64,000 nucleotides of DNA from Vibrio sp. S17_S38 (lineage in GTDB: Bacteria > Pseudomonadota > Gammaproteobacteria > Enterobacterales > Vibrionaceae). Under the pieces are notes generated by a model. It saw only the letters and a program-made list of their open reading frames with translations, ran no database searches and was not told the origin of the DNA. The DNA is taken from the NCBI RefSeq assembly GCF_014694375.1, contig NZ_JAAUWW010000012.1, positions 55,868 to 119,867 on the forward strand, written 5' to 3'. Of the stretch, positions 8,162 through 18,736 are shown piece by piece. The translations under genes were made by a program, and so were the position numbers. Numbering within the stretch: position 1 is the stretch's first letter; every line of letters begins with the position of its first letter.

Positions 8162-10666
8162 ATGTCGTCTTTAATTGAACAAATTCGTCACGGTCATATC
8201 TGGGATTTCCCCGGGGGCATCCACCCACCAGAAAATAAAGAACAATCTTCACATTCACCAATGTTCTATCCTGAGCTTGCGGACGAATTCGTTCTGCCAC
8301 TCAAGCAACATATTGGCCGACCTGGTGATATCTGCGTCAATATTGGTGACCATGTGTTACGTGGTCAGCAACTTACTCAAGCCAACCTTGCTTTTATGGT
8401 ACCTGTTCATGCACCAACCTCAGGTACGGTAATCGCAATAGAAAAGCGCATTATTGCTCATCCATCTGGTCTCTCTGATCTCTGTATTATCATAAAACCG
8501 GATGGTCTTGATGCTTGGATTGAAAAGAAAGCCATCCCCGATTATCAAAAAATTGATTCTGAAGTCTTGATCGAGAAAATTCGTCAATCGGGCATATCGG
8601 GTATGGGAGGAGCCGGTTTTCCAACAGCAAGGAAATTGCATACAGGCTTAGCCAAAACAAAAATATTAATTATCAATGCCGCCGAATGTGAACCCTACAT
8701 CACGGCAGATGATCGCTTAATGCAAGACTTTGCTGATGAAATTATTCAAGGCGTTCAAGTCATTCAACATATTTTAAAGCCAGAAGTCACTATTATTGGC
8801 ATTGAAGATAATAAAAAAGAAGCTATTGCAGCACTTGAACTGGCCGCCAAAGATGTCGATTTGGTGATCAGAGTGATCCCGACCAAATACCCATCTGGCG
8901 GCGCAAAGCAGTTAATTAAAGTATTGACCGGTCGTGAAGTCCCAAGCAAAGCACACTCAGCAGCCGTGGGTGTTCTGATGCAAAATGTAGGGACAGCCTT
9001 TGCCATAAAACGGGCTATCGTCGATGGTGAACCATTAATAGAACGAGTGGTAACTTTAACCGGAGATTCATTTGCTCAAAAAGGTAATGTATTTGCGCGT
9101 TTAGGTACGCCTATATCTTCTTTATTAGAGCAATTTGGTTATCAAGCAGAAAAGCGCCACCCTCGCTTAATTATGGGTGGTTCACTCATGGGCTTTACTC
9201 TGCCAAGTTCAAACGTTCCTATTACTAAAATCACAAACTGTATTTTAGCGCCAAAGCGTAAAGAATTGGCTCCACCATCACAAGAAATGGCTTGTATACG
9301 CTGTACCGCTTGCGCTGAAGTCTGCCCTGCATCATTGCTACCACAGCAATTGCAATGGTACGCCAAAGATCAAGACTATGAAAAATGTGAAGAATATCAT
9401 TTATCTGATTGCATAGAATGTGGTGCTTGCGCCTACGTTTGCCCGAGTGATATTCCCTTGGTGCAGTATTATCGCCAAGCAAAATCTGAAATTTGGACTC
9501 GTAATCAAGAGGCCAAAGAAGCTGAACGCGCTAAACAACGCTTTGAAGAAAGGCAGCAACGTCTAGACCGAGATAAACAAGAACGTGAAAACCGGTTTAA
9601 ACAAGCGGCAGATAAACGACGTGGAGAAATGAAGCAAACCGGTGGTGATGATGCTATTGCTGCTGCAATTGCCCGAGTAAAAGCGCAAAAATCGGCAGAA
9701 ACAGCAGATAAAACGCCCGCAAAACCTGCTGTAGCTGCAGCCATTGCACGCGCAAAAGCAAAACAAGCCGAAGCAGTAAAATCAGGAAAAACTGAACCTG
9801 ATAACAGTGAAATGATGAAACTACGTGAAGAACGAAAACATCAAGCACGAGAGAAAAAAGCTCAGCAACAGGCAGAAGCAGGATCTGAAAATAGAAATAC
9901 GGTCGTTGAAGATCTAGCAGCACAAACTCCGGAAGCTACTGAGCAAAAACCAACACCTAAAAACGCAGCAGTTGCCGCAGCGGTTGCGCGAGCTAAAGCA
10001 CGTAAAGCACAGCAAGAAACTGAAAACCAAGATGTTCAAGCGCAAAGCTCGCAAGAATCAATAGAAGAAGCAACACTAACGCCTAAAAACCCTGCAGTCG
10101 CCGCTGCCATTGCGCGAGCTAAAGCGCGTAAGGCACAACAAGAAACTGAAAACCAAGATGTTCAAGCGCAAAAATCGCAAAAAATAGCCGAAGACGTAAC
10201 TCCGACACCTAAAAATCCTGCGGTCGCCGCTGCTATTGCGCGAGCTAAAGCTCGTAAAGTACAGCAAGAAACTGAAAATCAGGATGTTCAAACCCAAAGC
10301 TCGCAAGAAATAGCCGAAGACGTAACTCCGACACCTAAAAATCCTGCGGTCGCCGCTGCCATTGCGCGAGCTAAAGCGCGTAAGGCACAGCAAGAAACGG
10401 AAAATCAGGATGTTCAAGCCCAAAGCTCGCAAGAAATAGCCGAAGACGTAACTCCGACACCTAAAAATCCTGCGGTCGCCGCTGCTATTGCGCGAGCTAA
10501 AGCTCGTAAAGTACAGCAAGAAGCTGGAACCCAAAAATCTAATGCTGAAGAAATCGAACAGAAAAATAAGAACAATGAAGAATCTAGTAAAGATACTGAC
10601 TTATCTCTTGATGATCTGTTTGATATACCGGTATTTATTGATAAAAATAATCAGGAGAAGAAGTAA
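8162..10666 (+). CDS. rsxC: Electron transport complex subunit RsxC/RnfC with long Ala/Lys repeat tail
   Basis: NADH-oxidising peripheral subunit with FMN and two 4Fe-4S clusters. The core (about residues 1-440) has the [12 protein letters not shown] nucleotide-binding region, [15 protein letters not shown], and cluster motifs [12 protein letters not shown] (near 378) and [12 protein letters not shown] (near 417). After a charged coiled-coil-like stretch, residues about 599-789 are a tandem array of 42-residue units with core [17 protein letters not shown]. The 834-aa total is longer than E. coli RsxC (740 aa). The tail is dispensable-looking, and its function is unknown. Its stop overlaps the rsxD start by one base (TAATG). 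Confidence 0.96.
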   Translation: MSSLIEQIRHGHIWDFPGGIHPPENKEQSSHSPMFYPELADEFVLPLKQHIGRPGDICVNIGDHVLRGQQLTQANLAFMVPVHAPTSGTVIAIEKRIIAHPSGLSDLCIIIKPDGLDAWIEKKAIPDYQKIDSEVLIEKIRQSGISGMGGAGFPTARKLHTGLAKTKILIINAAECEPYITADDRLMQDFADEIIQGVQVIQHILKPEVTIIGIEDNKKEAIAALELAAKDVDLVIRVIPTKYPSGGAKQLIKVLTGREVPSKAHSAAVGVLMQNVGTAFAIKRAIVDGEPLIERVVTLTGDSFAQKGNVFARLGTPISSLLEQFGYQAEKRHPRLIMGGSLMGFTLPSSNVPITKITNCILAPKRKELAPPSQEMACIRCTACAEVCPASLLPQQLQWYAKDQDYEKCEEYHLSDCIECGACAYVCPSDIPLVQYYRQAKSEIWTRNQEAKEAERAKQRFEERQQRLDRDKQERENRFKQAADKRRGEMKQTGGDDAIAAAIARVKAQKSAETADKTPAKPAVAAAIARAKAKQAEAVKSGKTEPDNSEMMKLREERKHQAREKKAQQQAEAGSENRNTVVEDLAAQTPEATEQKPTPKNAAVAAAVARAKARKAQQETENQDVQAQSSQESIEEATLTPKNPAVAAAIARAKARKAQQETENQDVQAQKSQKIAEDVTPTPKNPAVAAAIARAKARKVQQETENQDVQTQSSQEIAEDVTPTPKNPAVAAAIARAKARKAQQETENQDVQAQSSQEIAEDVTPTPKNPAVAAAIARAKARKVQQEAGTQKSNAEEIEQKNKNNEESSKDTDLSLDDLFDIPVFIDKNNQEKK
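9956..10530 (+). repeat. 126-bp tandem repeat array within rsxC
   Basis: Units begin with CCTAAAAA at 9956, 10082, 10208, 10334 and 10460, exactly 126 bp (42 codons) apart; the fifth is partial. Units 2 and 4 share one set of base differences (GCTGCCATT, AAGCGCGTAAGGCAC) and units 3 and 5 another (GCTGCTATT, AAGCTCGTAAAGTAC). This suggests a later duplication of a two-unit, 252-bp block. Confidence 0.95.
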
Positions 10667-11718
10667 TGTCTTTCTTTATTGCTAGCTCCCCTCACGTTCA
10701 TATAAAACGTAAAACATCCAATATCATGATGTGGGTTGCCATCTGTCTATTACCAGGGATTGCTGCTCAAACCTATTTCTTTGGTTATGGGGTATTAATT
10801 CAGGTGATATTTGCGATTATATTGGCGTGGGCATTTGAATCCACAACTATGATATTACGCAAACGATCTCCTTTTGCATCTTTAAAAGATAACAGCGCAA
10901 TGGTAACCGGAATGCTATTAGCAGTCTCCATTCCACCGCTATCGCCTTGGTGGCTAATGGCGATTGGATTATTTTTTGCCATTGTCGTTAGCAAGCACCT
11001 TTACGGCGGAATTGGACAAAATTTATTTAATCCCGCAATGGCTGCTTATGTGGTATTGCTCATTTCATTTCCAATACAAATGACCAGTTGGGTTGCACCG
11101 GAAGTATTGAGCCACTTACATTTGCATTTTGATGATTGCTTAAAGCTTATTTTCACTGGCTATAATGGCGATGGGCTATCGTTGCTACAAGTTCGCACAG
11201 GTATTGATGGCGTAACGATGGCAACGCCTTTAGATGCGTTTAAAACATCCATGCGTGCAGGCCACACAGCGAGTGAAATTATGCAGCAAGCACCTTATTC
11301 TGGTTTACTCGGTATTGGGTGGCAGTGGGTTAATATCGCATTCTTATTGGGTGGACTAATGTTACTCAAAATGCGCATCATACAGTGGCAAATACCGACA
11401 GCAGTATTGACAAGTTTATTAGCCATAAGCATATTCACTAGTCTATTTGCACCAGAAACAACGGCAAGTCCAATACTGCAACTATTTTCTGGTGCCACCA
11501 TGCTGTGTGCATTTTTCATCGCAACGGATCCTATTACCGCTTCAACGACCACCAAAGGTCGCTTGTTCTACGGTGCTTTTATTGGTTTAGTGATCTTTTT
11601 AATTCGCTCTTGGGGTGGTTTTCCTGATGGTGTGGCTTTTGCAATATTACTCGCAAATATGGCCGTCCCGCTGATCGATTATTATACTAAGCCACGCACT
11701 TACGGGCATGAGAGGTAA
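10666..11718 (+). CDS. rsxD: Electron transport complex membrane subunit RsxD/RnfD
   Basis: A 350-aa polytopic inner-membrane subunit homologous to NqrB. The segment [13 protein letters not shown] (residues 181-193) contains Thr187, which matches the position of the covalently bound FMN threonine reported for the Vibrio cholerae protein. [19 protein letters not shown] near the C-terminal part is also typical. The start ATG overlaps the rsxC stop. Confidence 0.96.
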   Translation: MSFFIASSPHVHIKRKTSNIMMWVAICLLPGIAAQTYFFGYGVLIQVIFAIILAWAFESTTMILRKRSPFASLKDNSAMVTGMLLAVSIPPLSPWWLMAIGLFFAIVVSKHLYGGIGQNLFNPAMAAYVVLLISFPIQMTSWVAPEVLSHLHLHFDDCLKLIFTGYNGDGLSLLQVRTGIDGVTMATPLDAFKTSMRAGHTASEIMQQAPYSGLLGIGWQWVNIAFLLGGLMLLKMRIIQWQIPTAVLTSLLAISIFTSLFAPETTASPILQLFSGATMLCAFFIATDPITASTTTKGRLFYGAFIGLVIFLIRSWGGFPDGVAFAILLANMAVPLIDYYTKPRTYGHER

Positions 11719-11723
11719 AAACT

Positions 11724-12350
11724 ATGCTTAATGCCATGAAAAAAAATGGAGCGATCCTTGCTGTTTTTGCTATTGCCACTACTGCGTTAGTGGCTGTAAC
11801 CAATTGGGTAACAGCTGATACTATCAAGCAACAGCAACAGATGCAGTTACAGCAAACACTCAGCCAAGTTGTGCCGCAAGCGATGCATGACAATTTACTC
11901 TTTTCATCTTGTATGTTACTACCTTCACAAACCACGGTTACCTCAAAGTCTTTACCTGCTTATCTAGCAACAAAAGAAGGAAAACCAACGGCTATTGCGA
12001 TCGAAACCTACGCGCCTGATGGCTATAATGGTGCTATTAAGATCATCGTTGGAATCGATATCAATGGCGTAGTCATTAGCACTCGAGTACTGGAACATAA
12101 AGAAACTCCAGGGCTTGGAGATAAAATTGAAGTGCGTAAAGGCAATTGGATTTTTAGCTTTGATCATAAAACGATCACCTCTGACAACCAATCAGAATGG
12201 GCGGTTCGTAAAGATGGCGGTCAATTTGATCAATTTACTGGTGCAACAATTACACCAAGAGCAGTAGTAAAAGCAGTTAAAAATACCGTGATTTATTTTA
12301 AAGAAAACAAAAGCACAATTCTAAACCAACCTTTAAATTGTGGGGATTAA
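11724..12350 (+). CDS. rsxG: Electron transport complex flavoprotein subunit RsxG/RnfG
   Basis: A 208-aa periplasm-facing flavoprotein. It has an N-terminal membrane anchor (about 9-30), a Gln-rich stretch after it, an FMN-binding domain, and the flavinylation motif TGAT at 172-175; Thr175 is the expected covalent FMN site. [11 protein letters not shown] is also conserved. Flavinylation would need ApbE, which is not in this window. Confidence 0.96.
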   Translation: MLNAMKKNGAILAVFAIATTALVAVTNWVTADTIKQQQQMQLQQTLSQVVPQAMHDNLLFSSCMLLPSQTTVTSKSLPAYLATKEGKPTAIAIETYAPDGYNGAIKIIVGIDINGVVISTRVLEHKETPGLGDKIEVRKGNWIFSFDHKTITSDNQSEWAVRKDGGQFDQFTGATITPRAVVKAVKNTVIYFKENKSTILNQPLNCGD

Positions 12351-12351
12351 G

Positions 12352-13110
12352 ATGTCTGAGATCAATACAGAGATAACAGAAGATACCACTACCGAACCTT
12401 CAACTTCAGAACTATCTGTTTCAGAACAAAAACAACTCATGAAGAATGGTCTATGGGATAATAATGCGGCATTAGTACAGTTGCTTGGTTTATGTCCATT
12501 ACTCGCCGTATCTTCCACGGTTACCAATGCTCTGGGTTTAGGGCTAGCAACTATGTTCGTTCTAATTTGTACTAATACCATTGTCTCTTTAGTAAGAAAT
12601 CACGTACCAAAAGATGTCCGAATCCCCATCTTTGTGATGATCATTGCAGCCGTCGTGACATGTGTGCAGTTATTAATGAGCGCTTATGCCTATGGGTTAT
12701 ACCTTTCGCTCGGCATCTTTATTCCATTAATCGTAACTAACTGTGTGATCATCGGCCGCGCTGAAGCGTATGCCTCAAAAAACAGCCCCAAAAATGCCGC
12801 ATTAGATGGTTTTTGGATGGGTCTCGGCATGCTGGCTGTGCTGACTTTATTAGGAGCATTACGAGAAATTATCGGTAAGGGCACATTATTTGACGGTGCC
12901 GATCTACTTCTTGGTCATTGGGCTTTAGCATTACGAATAGAACTTTTCCATACCGACAACAGCTTCTTATTAGCACTACTTCCACCAGGGGCATTTATTG
13001 GTGTTGGATTTTTAATTGCGTTAAAACAAGTGATTGATAAAAATATTGCCCTGCGTCAGCCGAAAGTGGAAAAACCAACGATTGCTCGCGCCCGCGTCAC
13101 TAAAGTTTGA
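12352..13110 (+). CDS. rsxE: Electron transport complex subunit RsxE/RnfE
   Basis: A 252-aa polytopic membrane subunit, the partner of RsxA. Conserved: [75 protein letters not shown] chose the ATG at 12352, 1 nt after the rsxG stop; a GTG 12 nt further upstream is in frame but lies inside rsxG. Compared with E. coli RsxE it has an extra N-terminal stretch of roughly 25 residues rich in Glu, Thr and Ser. Confidence 0.95.
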   Translation: MSEINTEITEDTTTEPSTSELSVSEQKQLMKNGLWDNNAALVQLLGLCPLLAVSSTVTNALGLGLATMFVLICTNTIVSLVRNHVPKDVRIPIFVMIIAAVVTCVQLLMSAYAYGLYLSLGIFIPLIVTNCVIIGRAEAYASKNSPKNAALDGFWMGLGMLAVLTLLGALREIIGKGTLFDGADLLLGHWALALRIELFHTDNSFLLALLPPGAFIGVGFLIALKQVIDKNIALRQPKVEKPTIARARVTKV

Positions 13111-13120
13111 TAGGTCATTA

Positions 13121-13756
13121 ATGAATAATGAAAAACGTAGGATCATACTTGAGCGGTTACGAGAAGATAATCCAACCCCTCAAACTGAACTAAATTGGTC
13201 ATCACCTTTTGAGTTATTAATTGCAGTATTATTATCCGCTCAAGCAACTGATGTTAGCGTCAACAAAGCAACGGATAAACTCTACCCTATCGCCAATACG
13301 CCTGAAACAATTTTGGCACTGGGGGTGGATGGATTAAAGCAATACATCAAAACGATTGGTTTGTTTAACTCCAAAGCTGAAAACACCATTAAAACCTGTA
13401 AAATGTTAATTGATTTACATGACAGCCAAGTACCTGAAGACCGAGCAGCATTAGAGGCACTACCTGGTGTGGGTCGAAAAACAGCGAATGTAGTTCTTAA
13501 TACTGCATTTGGCTGGCCGACAATAGCAGTCGATACTCATATTTACCGTGTATCAAATCGAACGAAACTTGCGATGGGAAAAACCGTTGATGATGTTGAA
13601 CAAAAGCTACTCAAAGTTATTCCAAAAGAATTTAAGCTTGATGTTCATCACTGGTTAATTTTACATGGCCGTTATACTTGCGTAGCCCGTAAACCAAGAT
13701 GCGGAAGTTGTATTATCGAAGATCTGTGTGAGTTTTCAGACAAAACTGAATACTAA
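13121..13756 (+). CDS. nth: Endonuclease III
   Basis: DNA glycosylase/AP lyase removing oxidised pyrimidines. The length, 211 aa, equals E. coli Nth. The helix-hairpin-helix [13 protein letters not shown] carries the catalytic Lys, the catalytic Asp is in IAVDTHIYR, and the C-terminal 4Fe-4S ligands have CX6CX2CX5C spacing ([17 protein letters not shown]). An upstream in-frame extension inside rsxE is rejected in favour of ATG 13121. Placement at the end of the rsx operon is typical. Confidence 0.97.
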   Translation: MNNEKRRIILERLREDNPTPQTELNWSSPFELLIAVLLSAQATDVSVNKATDKLYPIANTPETILALGVDGLKQYIKTIGLFNSKAENTIKTCKMLIDLHDSQVPEDRAALEALPGVGRKTANVVLNTAFGWPTIAVDTHIYRVSNRTKLAMGKTVDDVEQKLLKVIPKEFKLDVHHWLILHGRYTCVARKPRCGSCIIEDLCEFSDKTEY

Positions 13757-13802
13757 TAACAACAAAAACCATATCAATTCCAAAACTATAATGGAGCATA
13801 CA

Positions 13803-14219
13803 ATGTCGAATGGAAGAGTACTACACACCATGGTTCGCGTGGGTGACTTAGATAAATCAATCGAGTTCTATACTAATGTTTTAGGAATGAACTTATTACG
13901 TAAAAATGAAAATGCAGAGTACAAATATACTTTAGCTTTTGTAGGTTATGGTGATGAGTCTCAAGGCGCGGTAATCGAACTGACTTATAACTGGGATACC
14001 TCTGAGTATGATCTGGGAACTGGTTACGGGCACATCGCTTTAGGGTTTGATGATATTTATGCTACTTGCGACTCGATTAAAGCAGCCGGTGGTTTAGTTA
14101 CTCGTGAGCCTGGCCCGGTAAAAGGAGGCACGACTCATATTGCTTTTGTTAAAGATCCCGATGGCTACATGATTGAGCTTATCCAACGTAGCCAGATGTC
14201 AGAAGGCCTACAAGGTTAA
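13803..14219 (+). CDS. gloA: Lactoylglutathione lyase (glyoxalase I)
   Basis: Converts the methylglyoxal-glutathione hemithioacetal to S-lactoylglutathione. At 138 aa it has the size of the short Ni-type bacterial enzymes. Metal-ligand regions are visible: [10 protein letters not shown] (His), AVIELTYNW (Glu), [11 protein letters not shown] (His) and YMIELIQ (Glu). Start ATG 13803 preceded by TGGAG; an in-frame ATG 12 nt upstream is possible. Monocistronic, closed by the terminator at 14245. Confidence 0.96.
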   Translation: MSNGRVLHTMVRVGDLDKSIEFYTNVLGMNLLRKNENAEYKYTLAFVGYGDESQGAVIELTYNWDTSEYDLGTGYGHIALGFDDIYATCDSIKAAGGLVTREPGPVKGGTTHIAFVKDPDGYMIELIQRSQMSEGLQG

Positions 14220-14244
14220 CCTTCCGCTATATCACTTTTCAGTT

Positions 14245-14270
14245 AAAGAGCTTTTCGAAGCTCTTTTTTT
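14245..14270 (+). terminator. Terminator after gloA
   Basis: A 9-bp stem AAAGAGCTT (14245-14253) / AAGCTCTTT (14258-14266), TTCG tetraloop, then a T-run. Confidence 0.93.
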
Positions 14271-14388
14271 ATAATTACCTTATATCTTTTATTTTTTACA
14301 GACACCTAAGTTAGTAAACCGAAAAATGGGTGAAGTTCACTTTCTAATCTGTAATAATATGTGGCTAAATTCACGGATCAGAAAACCA

Positions 14389-15033
14389 ATGACTGACAAA
14401 AATGAAGCTTTGACACTAAAAAATCGCTTTCGTGGTTATTTCCCGGTTGTTATCGATGTTGAAACAGCAGGGTTTAATTCACAAACTGATGCGCTTTTAG
14501 AAATTTGTGCTGTCACCTTAGCCATGGATGAGAATGGGGATCTTTATCCCGCGTCAACAATACAGTTTAACGTTACACCTTTTGAAGGCGCAAATCTTGA
14601 AAAGGAAGCGTTAGAATTTACTGGCATTCGAGATCCTTATAGCCCATTACGTGGTGCTGTAAGCGAAGCCGAAGCAATCAAAGAAATATTCAAATTAGTA
14701 CGTAAAGAGCAAAAAGCAGCAAATTGTAGCCGTGCCATTATGGTCGCTCACAATGCCACTTTTGATCTGAACTTTGTTATGGCTGCGGCCGAGCGTAGCA
14801 AGCTAAAACGTATTCCATTTCACCCTTTTGCTACTTTTGATACCGCAGCATTAAGTGGTTTAGCGTATGGACAAACCGTCCTTGCTAAAGCATGTATTGC
14901 CGCAGGAATGGAATTTAATAATAAAGAGGCTCATTCTGCGCTCTATGATACTCAAGTTACCGCAGAGCTTTTTTGCAAAATAGTCAATAAATGGAAAGCT
15001 TTAGGTGGCTGGCCACTTGAAGTCACTGAATAA
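14389..15033 (+). CDS. rnt: Ribonuclease T
   Basis: DEDDh 3'-5' exoribonuclease that trims tRNA CCA turnover products and the 3' ends of stable RNAs. 214 aa from ATG 14389 ([14 protein letters not shown]); the frame is open upstream, but the family starts here. Exo motifs: IDVETAGF (D,E), HNATFDLNF (D) and [13 protein letters not shown] (H, D). gloA and rnt are neighbours in other vibrios. Confidence 0.95.
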   Translation: MTDKNEALTLKNRFRGYFPVVIDVETAGFNSQTDALLEICAVTLAMDENGDLYPASTIQFNVTPFEGANLEKEALEFTGIRDPYSPLRGAVSEAEAIKEIFKLVRKEQKAANCSRAIMVAHNATFDLNFVMAAAERSKLKRIPFHPFATFDTAALSGLAYGQTVLAKACIAAGMEFNNKEAHSALYDTQVTAELFCKIVNKWKALGGWPLEVTE

Positions 15034-15058
15034 TTTAAATTTAAACTAGAGAACTCTA

Positions 15059-16378
15059 ATGAATCCTGTTGTTATTTCCGTCTGCTTAATGCTGATACTC
15101 TCACTATTTCGCGTTAATGTTGTAATAGCACTTACCTTAAGTGCCATTACGGGGGGCTTGCTTGCCCACCTTTCTCTTGATCAAACTATTTCGGCTTTTC
15201 AAGCTGGACTTGGTGATGGTGCAGAAATTGCATTAAGCTATGCTTTACTCGGTGCTTTTGCCGTTGCTTTAGCACAAACTGGTATTACTGATTTATTATC
15301 GAATGCTGTCATTAAACGTGTTCATGGTGAAACAAATCATAAAGCATCCTCTATTTTAAAATACGCAATCCTTTCAAGCTTACTGATTTTAGCTATTTTT
15401 TCACAAAACGTTATTCCTGTTCATATCGCTTTCATCCCAATTATTGTACCGCCTCTACTCTCTGCACTAAATAAAATGAACATTGATCGTCGAATGGTTG
15501 CTTGTGTGCTTACCTTCGGCCTAGTTACGCCTTATATGACTCTACCAATTGGCTTCGGCGGCATCTTTTTAAATGATATTTTATTACCAGCATTAGTTAA
15601 TAATGGACTAACTACCGCGACAGCCAGCCAAATACCAACCGCAATGCTTATTCCGGCTTGTGGTATGATTTTTGGCTTATTAGTCAGTGTATTTATTACC
15701 TACCGCAAACCTCGTCAATACCAAGAAGTAGCCGCACCGCTAGAAGCACAACAACAAAATGGCATTGATAAAAAAGCCGTTATTATTGCCGTATTTAGTA
15801 TCGTTGCAACGCTATCAGCTCAGCTTTACTCAGGCTCTATGATCGTAGGTGCTTTAGTCGGTTTCATTATTCTATCTTTTGGTAAACCTTTTCAGACAAG
15901 CCAAGATAGTTTTACTCGTGGCGTACAAATGATGGCAATGATTGGCTTTATTATGATCTCAGCCAATGGTTTTGCCAGTGTAATGAAAGCGACTGGCGGC
16001 GTTGAAACTTTAGTTCTGTTTTTACAAACCAGCATGAGTGGGCATCAAGGCATTGCAGCGTTAGCTATGTTAATAGTGGGCTTGCTAATTACAATGGGTA
16101 TTGGTTCTTCTTTTTCAACCATTCCTATTATCGCCACTATTTATGTACCGCTTGCACTATCATTTGGCTTCTCACCAGCGGCAACGATTGCTCTAGTCGG
16201 CACAGCTGCTGCATTAGGCGACGCAGGTTCACCTGCATCGGACTCAACCTTAGGACCAACATCTGGTTTAAATGCAGATGGTCAGCATGATCATATCAAG
16301 GACTCTGTTATTCCAACGTTCATCCATTACAATTTACCATTAATTGTATTTGGCTGGATCGCCGCTATGGTTCTGTAA
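15059..16378 (+). CDS. Na+/H+ antiporter family transporter (YuiF/NhaC-like)
   Basis: A 439-aa polytopic membrane protein with about 11-12 hydrophobic segments and an N-terminal domain ([20 protein letters not shown]) typical of the 'Na_H_antiport_2' plus NhaC-like family. [26 protein letters not shown] near the C-terminus is a strongly conserved signature of this group. Some members (Bacillus YuiF) are linked to histidine uptake, so the substrate is not settled by sequence. 25 nt after rnt, possibly cotranscribed; followed by a terminator. Confidence 0.85.
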   Translation: MNPVVISVCLMLILSLFRVNVVIALTLSAITGGLLAHLSLDQTISAFQAGLGDGAEIALSYALLGAFAVALAQTGITDLLSNAVIKRVHGETNHKASSILKYAILSSLLILAIFSQNVIPVHIAFIPIIVPPLLSALNKMNIDRRMVACVLTFGLVTPYMTLPIGFGGIFLNDILLPALVNNGLTTATASQIPTAMLIPACGMIFGLLVSVFITYRKPRQYQEVAAPLEAQQQNGIDKKAVIIAVFSIVATLSAQLYSGSMIVGALVGFIILSFGKPFQTSQDSFTRGVQMMAMIGFIMISANGFASVMKATGGVETLVLFLQTSMSGHQGIAALAMLIVGLLITMGIGSSFSTIPIIATIYVPLALSFGFSPAATIALVGTAAALGDAGSPASDSTLGPTSGLNADGQHDHIKDSVIPTFIHYNLPLIVFGWIAAMVL

Positions 16379-16408
16379 ATCACAAAAAACTATATCGATT
16401 CAAACCTA

Positions 16409-16449
16409 AAAAATACCGCACTTTATAAATTTTAGAGTGCGGTATTTTT
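16409..16449 (+). terminator. Terminator after the antiporter gene
   Basis: A 14-bp stem AAAAATACCGCACT (16409-16422) / AGTGCGGTATTTTT (16436-16449). A-rich on one side and T-rich on the other, it can serve both convergent genes. Confidence 0.92.
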
Positions 16450-16500
16450 GTGTAAATTCGATTTTTATAATCGTTGATACCATCAAACTTAGTATTGCCA

Positions 16501-17109
16501 CTAAATATATTTCTTAATTTCTAGTAGACTAGATTTAATCGAGTCATAGAAAATAGGTATCGAATAATAGCGACGATTAGACTCCAACACTAAGCTAGGA
16601 AATGAATGCGCTCCTAACGTTTGACAAAAAGACAATTGGCGCTGGAATTCAATTTCAACTCTTTGACTAGATAAATCTTTCTGAAATACGTCTAACTTTA
16701 AACCCAACTCTTGTGCGAGTAATACATGAGTCTTAGTCAGATGGGGTTCCATTGCTCTTAAGTAATAGGCTTCCTGAATAGCACTAACCATCGCTTTGCC
16801 TTGATCCTGGAACTGTGCAGCGATTACGGCCCTACAAGCTGAATATGTGGTTCGAACTGGCTGACATTGTGTCCAAAAATCATAATTGAAGGTTGTACCT
16901 AGCTGAGCTTCAATCCTACGCCACGTTTGCTCAAGCATATTTTTCATTTCAGTTGGCATAGGTGTTACGCTATCTGGCGCTAAGCCACCTAAAATATATT
17001 CAACCTTGATATTATCAGGAAGCAATTCTTGTAGTTGCTGCCAAGCTGGCTTAAACCCCCAACACCAACTGCACATTGGGTCGTGCACATAATATAATGT
17101 AGTTGCCAT
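16501..17109 (-). CDS. DsbA-family (thioredoxin-fold) protein with CSWC motif
   Basis: A 202-aa protein starting MATTLYYVHDPMCSWCWGF: an N-terminal beta strand followed by a CxxC (CSWC) redox motif. There is no signal peptide, so it is likely cytoplasmic, unlike DsbA itself. PSLVLE near the C-terminus gives the cis-Pro region. It resembles the FrnE/2-hydroxychromene isomerase-type DsbA branch. ATG 17109 has an AAGAG site upstream; the TTG six bases upstream is less likely. Substrate unknown. Lies downstream of grxD in the same direction, with a terminator between them. Confidence 0.82.
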   Translation of the reverse strand: MATTLYYVHDPMCSWCWGFKPAWQQLQELLPDNIKVEYILGGLAPDSVTPMPTEMKNMLEQTWRRIEAQLGTTFNYDFWTQCQPVRTTYSACRAVIAAQFQDQGKAMVSAIQEAYYLRAMEPHLTKTHVLLAQELGLKLDVFQKDLSSQRVEIEFQRQLSFCQTLGAHSFPSLVLESNRRYYSIPIFYDSIKSSLLEIKKYI

Positions 17110-17140
17110 ATTCAATCTCTTAATCCAAATTACTCAGTCC

Positions 17141-17165
17141 AAAAAAAAGAGCCCTCAGGCTCTTT
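17141..17165 (-). terminator. Terminator downstream of grxD
   Basis: Read on the minus strand: AAAGAGCC, 4-nt loop, GGCTCTTT, then a run of T. It separates grxD from the DsbA-like gene. Confidence 0.88.
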
Positions 17166-17186
17166 ATAATATTAAAAACTTACAAG

Positions 17187-17522
17187 CTATTCTTCACTTA
17201 CAGGCGCACGGGATGCTGCATCTTTCACTAAAGTTTGCAGTTCACCCTTCTGGAACATTTCAATGATAATGTCACAGCCACCCACTAGCTCACCTTCAAC
17301 CCAAAGTTGTGGGAAGGTAGGCCATTGTGCATAGCTTGGCAATTCTGCACGAATATCAGGGTTTTGAAGAATATCTACATAAGCAAACTTCTCTCCGCAA
17401 GACATTAGAGCTTGAGACGCTTGAGATGAAAAGCCACAGCTTGGTAGCTTCGGCGAGCCTTTCATGTACAGCAAAATTGTATTTTCAGAAATTTGTTGTT
17501 TAATTTTATCGATAGTTTCCAT
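17187..17522 (-). CDS. grxD: Monothiol glutaredoxin GrxD (Grx4)
   Basis: A 111-aa monothiol glutaredoxin with CGFS active site (C29-S32) preceded by LYMKGSPKLPS, and later WPTFPQLWVEGELVGGCDI. The family carries [2Fe-2S] clusters with glutathione and delivers them or partners with BolA. Divergent from sodB across a 315-bp region, as in other vibrios. Confidence 0.97.
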   Translation of the reverse strand: METIDKIKQQISENTILLYMKGSPKLPSCGFSSQASQALMSCGEKFAYVDILQNPDIRAELPSYAQWPTFPQLWVEGELVGGCDIIIEMFQKGELQTLVKDAASRAPVSEE

Positions 17523-17837
17523 TGCTTCCTCACTACATCGATTTAGAGTTGTACCAGCATTCTACTTGTATCTTAATCAGAATAAAAATCTATTATTTAT
17601 AAGGGTATTTTGATACTCCAATTTCCGGCGAATGTCTTTACAATTTTTATCATTTCACATCATGTTTTTTTAACACAACTCTTTTAATAAAGTAAAAAGT
17701 TGCTAAACTGGTTAGAGTTTAACAAATGGCTTAAAAAATAATAATTGAAAGCCGCTTATATCAATACTTGTCGTAATAAATAACAAGAATATATAAGCGT
17801 ATAGCCTCTTTCTTATATATACATGGAGATTTAAGCA
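17523..17837. other. Divergent grxD-sodB promoter region
   Basis: 315 bp, AT-rich. The sodB ribosome site (ATGGAGA) is at its right end. I see no convincing Fur box and no clear -35/-10 pair. Confidence 0.5.
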
Positions 17838-18422
17838 ATGGCATTTGAATTACCAGCATTACCTTTCGCAAAAGATGCACTAGAACCTCATATTTCAGCA
17901 GAAACTTTAGATTTTCACCATGGTAAGCACCATAACACTTATGTTGTAAAGCTAAATGGTTTAATTCCTGGTACTGAGTTTGAAGGTAAATCACTAGAAG
18001 AAATTATCAAAACTTCAACTGGTGGTGTTTTCAATAACGCAGCACAAATCTGGAACCACACGTTTTACTGGAACTGCCTAGCTCCAAATGCAGGTGGAAA
18101 ACCAGCAGGTGCAGTTGCTGAAGCAATCAAACAAGCTTTTGGTTCTTTCGAAGAATTCAAAACTAAGTTTACAGATTCTGCAATCAACAACTTTGGTTCT
18201 TCTTGGACTTGGTTAGTGAAAAAAGCAGACGGTTCTCTAGAAATCGTAAATACTTCTAACGCTGCCACGCCACTGACGGAAGAAGGTGTTACACCACTTC
18301 TAACAGTTGATCTATGGGAACATGCTTACTACATCGATTTCCGCAATGTTCGCCCTGATTACATGGCTGCATTCTGGGCATTAGTAAACTGGGACTTCGT
18401 AGAAGAAAACCTAATCAAATAA
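17838..18422 (+). CDS. sodB: Superoxide dismutase [Fe]
   Basis: Cytoplasmic Fe-SOD, 194 aa. Metal ligands H27, H74, D158 and H162 (DLWEHAYY) are all present, and Q70 in FNNAAQ is the glutamine position typical of the Fe form. Codon usage is biased toward frequent codons, as expected for an abundant protein. In E. coli sodB is controlled by Fur through RyhB; nothing in this window shows that directly. Confidence 0.98.
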   Translation: MAFELPALPFAKDALEPHISAETLDFHHGKHHNTYVVKLNGLIPGTEFEGKSLEEIIKTSTGGVFNNAAQIWNHTFYWNCLAPNAGGKPAGAVAEAIKQAFGSFEEFKTKFTDSAINNFGSSWTWLVKKADGSLEIVNTSNAATPLTEEGVTPLLTVDLWEHAYYIDFRNVRPDYMAAFWALVNWDFVEENLIK

Positions 18423-18736
18423 TACTTAATACGCCACTCTGGCGTCATAAGTAAATATTAATAAAAGGTCAGTTATTACTGACCTTTTTTAATACTTGCT
18501 AATTATCACCCATAATATCAATAAAACTTATCCCATTTATTACTTAGAAATTCATTAGTTACACTATTTCAGTTCAAAAACACCACTTCGGTCACAAGAT
18601 TTTTCTGCATTTATCTACCATGATTAAAAGCTGCCTATTAAATGTAGGAGGGATTTTTCTCCCTTAAAAACTAATAACTGTTTAATACGTTAGCCAACCT
18701 CCCTCCCACCAAAATTTGATACCAATGAGGTGTTTA
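18423..18736. other. Region between sodB and the SDR-like gene
   Basis: 314 bp. It holds the sodB terminator (18463-18490) and an AGGAGGGA-TTTTT-CTCCCTT partial hairpin near 18645-18667. The ribosome site GAGGTG for the next gene is at its right end. Otherwise nothing recognised. Confidence 0.5.
18463..18490 (+). terminator. Terminator after sodB
   Basis: An 11-bp stem AAAAGGTCAGT (18463-18473) / ACTGACCTTTT (18478-18488), loop TATT, T-run. Confidence 0.95.

Noticed and set aside
10076..10534. 152-codon antisense ORF over the rsxC repeats
   Set aside because: Repetitive shadow of the 126-bp array; Ser/Arg/Phe-rich, no ribosome site.
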